Assembly: GCF_029360775.1 (NCBI RefSeq)
Contig: NZ_JARKMZ010000028.1
Coordinates: 124,001 to 188,000, forward strand
Reading direction: 5' to 3'
Origin: Daejeonella sp. H1SJ63
GTDB lineage: Bacteria > Bacteroidota > Bacteroidia > Sphingobacteriales > Sphingobacteriaceae
Length of the DNA: 64,000 nucleotides
Shown: piece after piece, positions 32,851 through 43,353 of the stretch
Numbering within the stretch: position 1 is the stretch's first letter
How the letters are laid out: every line of letters begins with the position of its first letter
Notes under the pieces: model-generated
The model's input: only the letters and a program-made list of their open reading frames with translations
Databases searched by the model: none
Told to the model about the DNA's origin: nothing
Position numbers and translations under genes: made by a program

Positions 32851-34680
32851 TTACAATTCAATAGTGATTAATACTTTGGTTCCTGAATCACCCATTTGTG
32901 TATGCGATATGGTGATTTGCTTTTCATTAAGTTTGTTCAGAAGATTTACTCTTTCATGAATTAATTCCAGTCCTCTGCTAATATGACCGGAATTTTTAGA
33001 ATTTAATGAATTTAAAATGCCAATCCCATTATCAATGATGCTTATTGTAAGTAAATTATCGATATAATTAAAATCCACCTTTATAAAACCGCCATTTTCT
33101 TTTGGCATAAGACCATGCCAAATGGCATTTTCAATAAATGGCTGAATCAGCATTGATGGAATAAATATTTCTTCTTCTTCAGTTTCGGGAGTAATATTGA
33201 TAAAATATTCCATCTTTTTAGAAAACCTGATTTTTTCCAAAGAAAGATAGAGATCTAAATACTGAATTTCTTCGAGAAGTGATATTGTATTATTCATGCA
33301 AATTTCAAGATGCTTGCGCATAAGTTTTGCAAACTTACTGAGCGTATTATTTGCTGAATGGTTATCCTGTTTGCCTATAAAGTATTGAATAGTAGTTAAG
33401 ATATTGTATATAAAGTGAGGGTTCATAAAGGCCTGAAGTGCCTTTTGTTCCAAAATATTGATTCTGCTATTGATCTCTAACTCTTCTTTTTCCCTTTTCT
33501 TTTTTAAATGATGTATAATAATGAATCCGGTAATAATAGCAAGCAAGACAAGAGCAATGATAATCGTTAATATCCACCAGTATATAGTTTCTTTGTATCT
33601 CTGTTTTGCAATGATTAACTCTTTCTCCTGAAGCTTATGAAGCTGTACATAGTAGGTGGAAGTCTTTCCGATATTATCCGATTGTTGCTTTGATAGGGCA
33701 AGACTATCATACTTATATAGTTGCTTTAAATGTTTTAGAGCTTCAAAGTAATTTTTCCTTTTATATTCTAATTCGTATGCAGTTAATAGTAAATCCTTTT
33801 CTGCATTTTTATCTTGGAGCTTTTTTGCAAATAAAAAGCCATTAGTTATATGTTTTTTAGCTAGATTAAATTCGTTTTTATCAATGTTAATACTTGCGAG
33901 AGTGTTATAGCAAGCAGGAAGTATTGAATAAAATTTTTTTCTTTTAGAGATGTCAATAGCTTTTAATAATTTAAAATTAGAGATGCTATATTGCCCTAGA
34001 TTAAAGTGGATTATTCCTGTATTAAGCAGATTCATTGCGATATTACTGGAGTCATTTCTTAGAAGAAAAATTCTATTGCTTCGATTATAATAGTAGATAG
34101 CTTTTGTATATTGTAAGTTTGATTGATAAATAGAAGCTATGTTGAAAAATATTCCAGCTTTCAATTCTTCATCAACTAGATGTTCTATCAATTTTAACGC
34201 ATTCTTGAAGTATCCTAATGACTTCTTGTAATCATTTTGTTTATAAAGATTTCCTATGTTATTGTAGACTCTTGCCTGTCTTTTGGGGGCACCTATTTTC
34301 CTGAAATAATTTAATGCCTCTATGTAATTTTTTATTGCAAATTCTGTATTGTTTAAGTAAGAATATCCAACCCCTTTTACCCTGAAAGCCTCACCAATAC
34401 CTGCCGGATAATTCATTTTTTCTGCAATATGTAATGCGCTATCTGCAATTAAAATAGTTTTCCCCGGATCGGTTAATCTTAAATCAAATGCTTTTTTATT
34501 TAACAGATTTACCCGGCTGGTATCTCCTGGAATTTTATTTGTTGATATTCTGTTGAACAGACCCGTAACCAGTTCAGAGTAATTTGAATTTTTCCGATTA
34601 TATAAGCATACAAAAGCTAAGAATAAGCTAATTGCTACAAGAAAGAGAATTATTGGTTTGGTTTTCAAACTGTTAACCAT
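32851..34680 (-). CDS. LytS-type sensor histidine kinase with TPR sensor region
   Basis: 609 residues from the ATG at 34680; an in-frame TTG 39 nt upstream is less likely. N-terminal membrane segment (about 5-25), periplasmic TPR repeats (about 60-330, e.g. ARVYNNIGNLYKQNDYKKSLGYF), second membrane segment (about 365-390, WWILTIIIALVLLAIITGF), then a His_kinase domain with phosphoacceptor box NPHFIYNILTTIQ and an ATPase domain (NAIWHGLMP, DNGIGI). Paired with the LytTR regulator encoded just upstream on the same strand, though a terminator separates them. The signal sensed is unknown. Confidence 0.9.
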   Translation of the reverse strand: MVNSLKTKPIILFLVAISLFLAFVCLYNRKNSNYSELVTGLFNRISTNKIPGDTSRVNLLNKKAFDLRLTDPGKTILIADSALHIAEKMNYPAGIGEAFRVKGVGYSYLNNTEFAIKNYIEALNYFRKIGAPKRQARVYNNIGNLYKQNDYKKSLGYFKNALKLIEHLVDEELKAGIFFNIASIYQSNLQYTKAIYYYNRSNRIFLLRNDSSNIAMNLLNTGIIHFNLGQYSISNFKLLKAIDISKRKKFYSILPACYNTLASINIDKNEFNLAKKHITNGFLFAKKLQDKNAEKDLLLTAYELEYKRKNYFEALKHLKQLYKYDSLALSKQQSDNIGKTSTYYVQLHKLQEKELIIAKQRYKETIYWWILTIIIALVLLAIITGFIIIHHLKKKREKEELEINSRINILEQKALQAFMNPHFIYNILTTIQYFIGKQDNHSANNTLSKFAKLMRKHLEICMNNTISLLEEIQYLDLYLSLEKIRFSKKMEYFINITPETEEEEIFIPSMLIQPFIENAIWHGLMPKENGGFIKVDFNYIDNLLTISIIDNGIGILNSLNSKNSGHISRGLELIHERVNLLNKLNEKQITISHTQMGDSGTKVLITIEL

Positions 34681-34737
34681 AAAACATGAATCAGTGGTTT
34701 CGATTTGTACATTGGTCAATTAAATTAACAAAAAAAA

Positions 34738-34769
34738 GGCGGAGAAACGCCCCAATCGTTTCAGCCGCC
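34738..34769 (-). terminator. Intrinsic terminator between the LytTR and kinase genes
   Basis: Leftward: GGCGG, AAACG, loop, CGTTT, CCGCC, then a T-run. Two stacked stems (GGCGG/CCGCC and AAACG/CGTTT). It lies 174 nt after the response-regulator stop and 58 nt before the kinase start. Confidence 0.85.
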
Positions 34770-34942
34770 AATTTTGTAATCTCTAACTAAAAATTTATCA
34801 GATAAGGTAATCTTTTCTTAAGAAATTAGATAGCTAATACAGTTTACAGTTTAAATTTAAAATCGATCTGGGATCAATTTTTCTTTAATGATTAAGTGGT
34901 AGTTATTTCTGAGTTAACGGTATTGGAATTTGCTGATTGAAC

Positions 34943-35725
34943 TTATCTTCTGAAATTAAGTCTGATAGTTTCTAAAAAGTCGGAAGCTCTTCTTCTGGAT
35001 ACAGCATGCTCAGAATTGTCTGATAATCTGACGATCAATCCGCTTTTGTTTGAATAATCAGTCAGATAGTTTAAATTGATAATAGTAGATTTATGAATCC
35101 GGCAGAAACCTGAATTTTCAAGAATTTCTTCATATTCTTTAAGATGTTTTGAAACAACAATTCTTTTTTGGTTGTTTAAATGAAACACCGAATAATTACT
35201 GTCTGCAACAACATAAATGATATTATTGATATCGAGTATTTGAAATCCATTTGAATTGGGTAAATTAATCTTACTGATTTTATTGATGTCATTTAGGTTT
35301 TCTTCTAAACTGTTTAATCTTTCAGAATTTATGCCCGACTTAATTTTGTCAGATTCTCCAAGTTTTTTCCAATGCAGGGCTTTTGCTATAGCGCATTTTA
35401 AATCTTCAATATCAATGGGCTTTAATAAATAATCAACTGCACTTGCCTTAAGTGCTCTTAATGCGTATCTGTCATAGGCAGTTGTGAAAATTACCGAAAC
35501 TGCACTTTCCTTCAGATCCGGGAGTAAACTGAATCCGTCTTCTACGGGCATCGCAATGTCAAGGAAGACCAATTCAATTTTATCTGATTTTATCTTTTTT
35601 CTTGCATCTGCAACTGAATGTACTATTCCTTTGATTGTAACCTCAGGACAATATCCATTGATTAAAAAATATAAAGACTTGCAGGAATATTCTTCATCAT
35701 CAACTATTAGGGCATTAATTGACAT
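34943..35725 (-). CDS. LytTR-family response regulator
   Basis: 260 residues. CheY-like receiver domain (about 3-120) with acidic pocket DDEE, phosphoacceptor Asp in VFLDIAMPVEDG, Thr in FTTAYD and Lys in LKPID; C-terminal LytTR DNA-binding domain (about 155-258) with FCRIHKSTIINLNYL. Acts with the LytS-type kinase encoded downstream. LytTR targets are not visible in the neighbourhood. Confidence 0.92.
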   Translation of the reverse strand: MSINALIVDDEEYSCKSLYFLINGYCPEVTIKGIVHSVADARKKIKSDKIELVFLDIAMPVEDGFSLLPDLKESAVSVIFTTAYDRYALRALKASAVDYLLKPIDIEDLKCAIAKALHWKKLGESDKIKSGINSERLNSLEENLNDINKISKINLPNSNGFQILDINNIIYVVADSNYSVFHLNNQKRIVVSKHLKEYEEILENSGFCRIHKSTIINLNYLTDYSNKSGLIVRLSDNSEHAVSRRRASDFLETIRLNFRR

Positions 35726-35813
35726 AGGTATATTAGAATTGTGATAAGACTAAACTATCAGCAATGTATAAAAATACCCCGGTAAATGAGTGTACGGTAT
35801 GTTTTTTTGAGTC

Positions 35814-36938
35814 TTAGTAATTAATGACCTGTTGTTCAGTCATTTCAGGCAGATCCCTGAACTCATACTGCTGGGTTCTGAGCTGTGGTTCAAAGCCTGC
35901 CTCCCTGATTGAATCCTGAATACCCTGTGAGGTAAAGCGATGCGGTGCTCCGGCTGCTGATACCACATTTTCTTCAATCATGATCGAACCGAAATCATTG
36001 GCTCCGGCATGAAGGCAAATCTGTGCCACCTGCTTGCCTACCGTTAACCAGCTTGCCTGAATGTTTTTGATATTGGGCAGCATGATGCGGCTTAAGGCAA
36101 TGGTACGGATATATTCATCAGCAGTAACCTGATTACTGATACCACGAACTCTTTTTAAGAGGGTGCCGTCATCCTGAAAAGGCCATGGAATAAAGGCAAT
36201 AAAACCTTTGGCATCTTTGGGCTTCTCAGACTGTACTTCGCGCAGCCATACCAGATGCTCAAAACGTTCTTCCAGCGTTTCTACGTGTCCGAACATCATG
36301 GTTGCAGAAGTGGTCAGACCGAGCTGATGTGCTGCACGCATCACATCGAGCCATTCCTGTCCACCACATTTGCCTTTTGAGATCAGTCGGCGCACCCGGT
36401 CGTTCAGTATTTCAGCTCCGGCTCCGGGCAGGGAATCCAGTCCGGCAGCCATCAAAGCTTTTAGCACTTCGGTATGACTGATGCTTTCGAGTTTGGCGAT
36501 ATGAGCAATTTCAGGCGGACCAAGCGAATGTAATTTCAGAGTAGGGTATAACTCTTTGAGCTGTTTGAACAGGTCAACATAATATTGCAGCCCCAGATCT
36601 GGATGATGCCCTCCCTGTAAAAGCAGCTGTTCACCTCCGAAACGGAAGGTTTCTTCGATCTTTACTTTATAAGTTTCAATATCGGTGATATAGCTTTCTT
36701 CATGTCCCGGTCTTCTGAAAAAATTACAGAATTTACAATTGGCAATACAAACATTGGTTGTATTCACATTGCGGTCGATGATCCAGGTTACTTTGCCATG
36801 AGGAACCTGCTTTTTACGTAATTCGTTGGCGGTGTACATCAGCTCGGAGGTAGCTGCATGTTTGAACAGAAATAATCCCTCTTCGGCAGAAAGAAATTCG
36901 AATTGAAGCGCGCGTAAAAGCAGGTCTGCTGTATTCAT
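35814..36938 (-). CDS. mqnC: MqnC, cyclic dehypoxanthine futalosine synthase
   Basis: Radical-SAM enzyme (374 residues) of the futalosine route to menaquinone: cyclises dehypoxanthine futalosine. The 4Fe-4S motif CX3CX2C is at Cys64, Cys68, Cys71 (NVCIANCKFCNF); the SLPGAGAEILNDRVRR, MMFGHVET and FIPWPFQ segments favour MqnC over MqnE. The ATG at 36938 is chosen over a TTG two codons earlier. Implies menaquinone as respiratory quinone. Other mqn genes are not in the window. Confidence 0.88.
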   Translation of the reverse strand: MNTADLLLRALQFEFLSAEEGLFLFKHAATSELMYTANELRKKQVPHGKVTWIIDRNVNTTNVCIANCKFCNFFRRPGHEESYITDIETYKVKIEETFRFGGEQLLLQGGHHPDLGLQYYVDLFKQLKELYPTLKLHSLGPPEIAHIAKLESISHTEVLKALMAAGLDSLPGAGAEILNDRVRRLISKGKCGGQEWLDVMRAAHQLGLTTSATMMFGHVETLEERFEHLVWLREVQSEKPKDAKGFIAFIPWPFQDDGTLLKRVRGISNQVTADEYIRTIALSRIMLPNIKNIQASWLTVGKQVAQICLHAGANDFGSIMIEENVVSAAGAPHRFTSQGIQDSIREAGFEPQLRTQQYEFRDLPEMTEQQVINY

Positions 36939-37341
36939 GCCCAAAGATAGTTTAGAAATGGGAATTTAGGTAATTACTACCATGTAAAGCAGAGAATTTG
37001 ACAATCTGCAAATGATTCTGCCGTAATTTAGCTTTTGGATGGCAGCGAAATGATTTTGGGGCTTTGCGGGTACTGCCCCGGGTTTTTAAACACGATAGCA
37101 GCGGATACCGGCCTGAAGCCTAATGCCTGTGGTGTATGAGCGGAAAGCGTGATTGCCATTCAACACAAGCAGAACAGCAGATTTTCAAATTAAAAGCCTG
37201 AAATCAGCTGAATGTCCGGCTATCCATTAAATGAGCTCAACTCACTTTAATCTGAATGTCATTCCTTCAGCACATTCTCTGATTTGCTCATTTACTCATA
37301 ATAATTTCTATAAATTCGCTTCTTCAAATTTAATCTGATCT
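36939..37341. other. 403-nt intergenic region with one hairpin
   Basis: No reading frame or RNA family recognised. A GGGGC/GCCCC hairpin (37058-37062 with 37075-37079) followed by GGGTTTTTA could be a terminator, but no upstream + strand gene ends here, so a small transcript would have to be invoked. The last 80 nt probably hold the promoter of the M16 pair. Confidence 0.3.
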
Positions 37342-38577
37342 ATGGTTTCTTTCGAACGCTTTACGCTTGCAAACGGCCTTAAAGTTCTTGTCCACGAAGA
37401 CCCAACCACACCTATGGCTGTGGTTAATATACTCTATGATGTTGGTGCACGCGATGAGCATCCTGATCAGACAGGTTTCGCACATCTTTTTGAGCATCTG
37501 ATGTTCGGAGGATCTGTGAATATTCCTTCTTACGATGAGCCTTTACAGCGTGTTGGGGGCGAGAATAATGCCTTTACCAGTAATGATATTACCAATTATT
37601 ATATTACGCTTCCGGCAGTAAATCTCGAAACAGCTTTCTGGCTGGAGAGCGACCGTATGCTGAGTCTTGCATTCTCTGAAAAGAGTCTGGAAGTGCAGCG
37701 TAATGTAGTTTGCGAGGAGTTTAAACAGAGATACCTGAACCAGCCTTATGGCGATGTATGGCTGAAACTGAGACCGATGGCTTATAAACAGCATCCTTAT
37801 CAGTGGGCAACTATCGGCAAATCACTTGATCATATTGAAAATGCTAAAATAGAGGATGTAAAAGCATTTTTTGCCCGTCATTATAATCCATGCAATGCTA
37901 TTATGGTTGTTGGTGGTGATGTCAGGACAGATGAAGTGAAGAAGCTTGCTGAGAAATGGTTTGGAAATATACCTTCAGGCGGGAAACTGTCACGTATGCT
38001 TCCAATGGAAGATGATCAGAATGAGGAACGAAAAGAAACTGTCAGAGCCAATGTGCCTTTGAATGCTTTATACAAGGTGTTTCATATGCCCTCACGCACT
38101 GAGTCGGGTTATTATGCTGCTGATCTGATTTCGGATATCCTTTCAAGAGGGAATTCTTCAAGATTGTTTCGCAATCTGTTGAAAGACAAAAAGTTATTTA
38201 GCGATATTAATGCATATCTCACTGGAAGTATGGATGCCGGACTCTTTGTGATTGAGGGGAAACCGATTCCGGGTGTTTCTATGGAGCAGGCAGAAGCTGC
38301 CATTTGGGAGGAGCTGGAGCGCATCGGCAATGAACTTGTTCCGCAAGCAGAGCTGACCAAGGTGAAGAACAAGATGGAATCAACCATGGTATTTTCAGAA
38401 ATGAGTTTGCTGGATAAAGCCATGAACCTGGCTTATTTTGAATTGCTGGGCGATGCAGAATTGCTGAATTCTGAAACGCAGAAATATCTGGATGTTACGG
38501 CAGAACAGATTCAGGCCCAGGCCAGGCATATTTTCCGTAAAGAAAATTCATCTACTTTATACTATTTAGCGAATTAA
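37342..38577 (+). CDS. M16-family zinc metallopeptidase, catalytic subunit
   Basis: 411 residues. Inverted zinc motif HxxEH (His48-Leu-Phe-Glu51-His52) plus the third ligand glutamate in RNVVCEEFKQR. Length and the VLVHEDPTTPMAVVNILYDVGARDE start fit the two-subunit bacterial pitrilysin/insulinase-like peptidases. No signal peptide is evident, so a cytoplasmic role is likely. One base separates it from the gene of its non-catalytic partner. Confidence 0.93.
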   Translation: MVSFERFTLANGLKVLVHEDPTTPMAVVNILYDVGARDEHPDQTGFAHLFEHLMFGGSVNIPSYDEPLQRVGGENNAFTSNDITNYYITLPAVNLETAFWLESDRMLSLAFSEKSLEVQRNVVCEEFKQRYLNQPYGDVWLKLRPMAYKQHPYQWATIGKSLDHIENAKIEDVKAFFARHYNPCNAIMVVGGDVRTDEVKKLAEKWFGNIPSGGKLSRMLPMEDDQNEERKETVRANVPLNALYKVFHMPSRTESGYYAADLISDILSRGNSSRLFRNLLKDKKLFSDINAYLTGSMDAGLFVIEGKPIPGVSMEQAEAAIWEELERIGNELVPQAELTKVKNKMESTMVFSEMSLLDKAMNLAYFELLGDAELLNSETQKYLDVTAEQIQAQARHIFRKENSSTLYYLAN

Positions 38578-38578
38578 T

Positions 38579-39853
38579 ATGATCAACAGAGTACAGGCAC
38601 CTGCATTCAGGCAGGTTGAAAATATAGAACTGATCAGGGCAGAGGAGCAGGTTCTTTCCAATGGACTGAAGATATTCAGTGTTAGTGGTGGTGAACAGGA
38701 TCTGGTTCGTATTGAGTTTATTTTTGAAAATATTGCTTACGATTCGGCCAAACCATTGCAGACTTTTGCTGCCAATACCATGCTTAATGATGGCACTTCA
38801 GAATTGAGCTCAACTGAAATCGCTGATAAGGTTGATTATTATGGTGCTTTTCTTCAGACAGAGTATTCCAATGATCAGTCGACGGTTACTTTATACACAC
38901 TGAACAAGCATCTGGCAAATACATTACCCATCGTAAAGGCAATTGTTTCAGACTCAGTTTTCCCGCAGGTAGAGCTTGATACACTGATCCGGAACCAAAA
39001 GCAAAAGCTGAGTGTGAACCTTGAAAAGAATGATTTTGTCAGCCGTAAAACCTTCAGCAATGTTCTTTTTGGAGATACTTTGTACGGCTATGATATTGCT
39101 GCAGCAGATTATGATAAACTCGACCGGGAGCAGCTTGTCAGCTATTTCAGGCAAGCCTATCAGCCAAAGAATTGTACGGTAATGATATCCGGTAAGGTGA
39201 ATGATGATATATTCACTTTAATTGATAAGTATTTTGGCAGCGACTGGAGTAACATTCTGGATGCAGATCAGAATAAGTTTCAGTTTAGTGCTTCGGCCGG
39301 GGCTGAGCATTATATAGAGAAGGCAGATGCATTGCAGTCTGCAATTCGTATAGGACAAATTGCAATTAACCGCAGCCATCCTGATTTTCCGGGACTGCAG
39401 GTTTTAAATACCATTCTGGGCGGATATTTTGGTTCCCGGTTAATGGCCAATATCCGTGAAGATAAGGGTTATACTTATGGCATAGGATCAGCTTTGGTGT
39501 CTTTGAAAAGCACGGGATACTTCTTTATCGCTTCTGAGGTTGGAGCAGACGTTTGTTCAGCTGCTATGTCTGAAATTGAGAAGGAGATCAAAATACTGAA
39601 GGAAGAGCCGGCTTCAGAAGAAGAGCTATCATTGGTAAAGAATTATATGCTGGGTTCAATGCTGGGGAGTTTGGAAAATGCATTATCGCATGCAGATAAG
39701 TTCAGGAATATTTATTTTTCAGGTTTGGGTTATGATTATTACAGCCGCTACATAGAAACAGTGAAGAGTATAAGCCCTGAGCATTTACTTCAGCTTGCTA
39801 ATCAATACCTTGACTTCTCTGATTTTCAGAGAGTGATTGTAGGAAAGAAATAA
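38579..39853 (+). CDS. M16-family peptidase, non-catalytic partner subunit
   Basis: 424 residues. Same fold as the preceding gene but lacks HxxEH; it retains the R/Y substrate-binding element (SRLMANIREDKGYTYGIGS) that completes the active site in heterodimeric M16B enzymes. Starts 1 nt after the stop of the catalytic subunit, giving equimolar expression. Substrates are unknown; small or unfolded peptides are usual. Confidence 0.92.
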   Translation: MINRVQAPAFRQVENIELIRAEEQVLSNGLKIFSVSGGEQDLVRIEFIFENIAYDSAKPLQTFAANTMLNDGTSELSSTEIADKVDYYGAFLQTEYSNDQSTVTLYTLNKHLANTLPIVKAIVSDSVFPQVELDTLIRNQKQKLSVNLEKNDFVSRKTFSNVLFGDTLYGYDIAAADYDKLDREQLVSYFRQAYQPKNCTVMISGKVNDDIFTLIDKYFGSDWSNILDADQNKFQFSASAGAEHYIEKADALQSAIRIGQIAINRSHPDFPGLQVLNTILGGYFGSRLMANIREDKGYTYGIGSALVSLKSTGYFFIASEVGADVCSAAMSEIEKEIKILKEEPASEEELSLVKNYMLGSMLGSLENALSHADKFRNIYFSGLGYDYYSRYIETVKSISPEHLLQLANQYLDFSDFQRVIVGKK

Positions 39854-39886
39854 TTACCGGCTCAGGAATGGTTCCTGAGCTGATAA

Positions 39887-41440
<1,554 letters not shown>

Positions 41441-41452
41441 GAGAGGGGGGGC

Positions 41453-41535
41453 TTACGTTGTACGTTGTAAGTTTTACGTTATACGTTTTAAGTTATATGT
41501 TTCGGTAGTTGGTTTTACGTTATAAGTTCTACGTA
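41453..41535. repeat. Heptanucleotide tandem array after guaB
   Basis: Consecutive 7-mers TTACGTT, GTACGTT, GTAAGTT, TTACGTT, ATACGTT, TTAAGTT, ATATGTT, then a 13-nt break, then TTACGTT, ATAAGTT, CTACGTA. Consensus xTAmGTT, strict 7-nt period, non-coding. Confidence 0.85.
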
Positions 41536-41581
41536 ATAAATTTCAGGTATGGGTGTTTAGTTTTAGTGCTAATTGCTTTGT

Positions 41582-41609
41582 ACTCATTACTCAATACTAA
41601 AAACTAATT
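41582..41609. repeat. Second heptamer array, directly before the LOG-family gene
   Basis: ACTCATT, ACTCAAT, ACTAAAA, ACTAATT: four 7-mers with a shared ACT head, ending 1 nt before the ATG. Different unit from the array just upstream but the same period. Confidence 0.6.
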
Positions 41610-41610
41610 A

Positions 41611-42195
41611 ATGAAAGCAATTTCAGTTTTCTGTGGTGCAAACTTTAATGGCGACCCCAAACTGCTTAAAGCTATTCATGAGCTTGCGGATGTCATGTGT
41701 GAAAAGGAAATTACCCTGGTATTTGGCGGGGGCAGGGTAGGTGTTATGGGATTAATTGCCGATGCAGTGCTTGAAAGAGGTGGCAATGCAATAGGTATTA
41801 TTCCTCAGTTTTTGATGGATAAAGAGGTTGGACATAGCGGACTTACAGAGTTGATCATCACTGAAAATATGCATCAGCGGAAGCAGAAAATGGCCGATCT
41901 TTCTGATGGAGTGATTACGCTTCCGGGAGGATTTGGCACTATGGAAGAATTCTTTGAGGTTCTTACCTGGCTGCAACTCGGATTGCATAATAATCCGATC
42001 GGACTGCTGAATGTAGATGGATTTTATAATCCTTTACTGGGTCAGATCGACCTCATGGTGGAGAAAAAATTTCTCAAACCTTTTAATCGCGAACTCGTAC
42101 TTTCTCATCACGACCCGCGAACCTTGTTCGGATTAATGGAAAACTTTGATTCTAACCCTGATGACGTTTGGTTTAAAGACAGGAATCTGACCTGA
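41611..42195 (+). CDS. LOG-family (TIGR00730) nucleotide phosphoribohydrolase-like protein
   Basis: 194-residue Rossmann-like protein with the signature PGGFGTMEEFFE and an N-terminal SVFCGANFNGD. Family members hydrolyse nucleoside 5'-monophosphates, including cytokinin riboside monophosphates, to base plus ribose 5-phosphate. The bacterial substrate is generally unproven; many are mislabelled lysine decarboxylase. Follows guaB but is separated by two heptamer arrays, so probably not co-transcribed. Confidence 0.88.
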   Translation: MKAISVFCGANFNGDPKLLKAIHELADVMCEKEITLVFGGGRVGVMGLIADAVLERGGNAIGIIPQFLMDKEVGHSGLTELIITENMHQRKQKMADLSDGVITLPGGFGTMEEFFEVLTWLQLGLHNNPIGLLNVDGFYNPLLGQIDLMVEKKFLKPFNRELVLSHHDPRTLFGLMENFDSNPDDVWFKDRNLT

Positions 42196-42354
42196 TAAAC
42201 CATTATTTGCAAATCATTCAGCTACCTGTTTATCAGTATAATGTAAATAATGTTTCTGAAAGACTATCTGTGGAATGATTTTTGTAGGTATATAATCATT
42301 AACTTTTACTTGCTAAATCCTTAAAAATCAGTTAAATTTTAGGCAAATAATCGC

Positions 42355-42382
42355 TTTGATGGTAGTTTTTTGTTTAAATTTG
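42355..42382 (+). promoter_or_regulatory. Predicted promoter of rpoD
   Basis: TTTG at 42355-42358 and TAAATTTG at 42375-42382, with a 16-nt spacer (slightly short). The -7 element ends 30 nt before the ATG. Confidence 0.45.
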
Positions 42383-42412
42383 CAGACTTTTATATAGAGT
42401 ATTTATTCATAA

Positions 42413-43273
42413 ATGAGACAACTCAAGATAACCCAATCCATTACCAATCGTGAATCGCAGTCGCTCGACAAGTATTTACATGAAATTGGTAAAGTAGATC
42501 TTATAACTGCCGAAGAAGAAGTAATTCTTGCACAAAAAATCAGAGAGGGCGATCAGGCAGCGCTCGAGCGTTTGACAAAAACTAACTTGCGTTTCGTTGT
42601 TTCTGTTGCTAAACAGTATCAGAATCAGGGGCTTACATTAGGAGATTTGATCAATGAAGGTAATCTTGGTTTGATTAAAGCGGCAAAGCGTTTTGACGAG
42701 ACCAAAGGATTTAAGTTCATTTCTTATGCCGTATGGTGGATTCGTCAGTCTATTCTTCAGGCTATCGCAGAGCAGTCGCGAATTGTCCGTTTGCCATTGA
42801 ATCAGGTAGGGTCATTAAGTAAAATCAGCAAGGCATTTTCAAAACTTGAGCAGGAATATGAGCGTGAGCCATCTCCTGAAGAGCTTGCAGACAATCTTGA
42901 AACTACTGTAGAAAAAATTTCTGATACCCTGAGTAATTCTGGCCGCCATGTATCAATGGATGCTCCGTTCGTGCAGGGTGAAGAAAATACATTGCTTGAC
43001 GTTTTAGAGAATAGTGATCCTAATACAGACAGTAATCTGATCAATGAGTCTTTGTCTGAAGAGATTAAACGTTCATTGTCAACATTAACTGAAAGAGAAA
43101 GAGAGATCATCGTACTGTTCTTCGGATTAAGCACAAATCATCCTTTATCGCTTGAGGAAATTGGAGAGAAATTTAATCTGACACGTGAACGTGTCAGGCA
43201 GATTAAGGATAAAGCCTTACAAAGATTAAGACATACCTCGAGAAGTAAAATTCTTAAATCTTATCTCGGATAG
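42413..43273 (+). CDS. rpoD: Primary sigma factor RpoD (Bacteroidota type)
   Basis: 286 residues, lacking region 1.1 as usual for the phylum. Region 1.2 ([16 protein letters not shown]), region 2.3-2.4 ([27 protein letters not shown]), region 3 and region 4.2 ([26 protein letters not shown]) are complete. It directs RNA polymerase to the TTTG/TAnnTTTG promoters seen throughout this window. Ends at a strong terminator. Confidence 0.96.
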   Translation: MRQLKITQSITNRESQSLDKYLHEIGKVDLITAEEEVILAQKIREGDQAALERLTKTNLRFVVSVAKQYQNQGLTLGDLINEGNLGLIKAAKRFDETKGFKFISYAVWWIRQSILQAIAEQSRIVRLPLNQVGSLSKISKAFSKLEQEYEREPSPEELADNLETTVEKISDTLSNSGRHVSMDAPFVQGEENTLLDVLENSDPNTDSNLINESLSEEIKRSLSTLTEREREIIVLFFGLSTNHPLSLEEIGEKFNLTRERVRQIKDKALQRLRHTSRSKILKSYLG

Positions 43274-43296
43274 TGTTTTTAAATAATTGAATTTGA

Positions 43297-43327
43297 AAAG
43301 ATTGGGCAAATGCCCGATCTTTTTTTA
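43297..43327 (+). terminator. Intrinsic terminator of rpoD
   Basis: AAAGATTGGGC/GCCCGATCTTT stem of 11 bp (one G-T) with the tetraloop AAAT, followed by a T-run. Lies 24 nt after the rpoD stop. Confidence 0.9.
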
Positions 43328-43353
43328 TTTTGGGGCAAATCAACTCAGGTATC

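Noticed and set aside
41453-41609. Heptamer arrays as a CRISPR array
   Set aside because: Unit is 7 nt with no spacers and no cas genes; CRISPR repeats are much longer with unique spacers.
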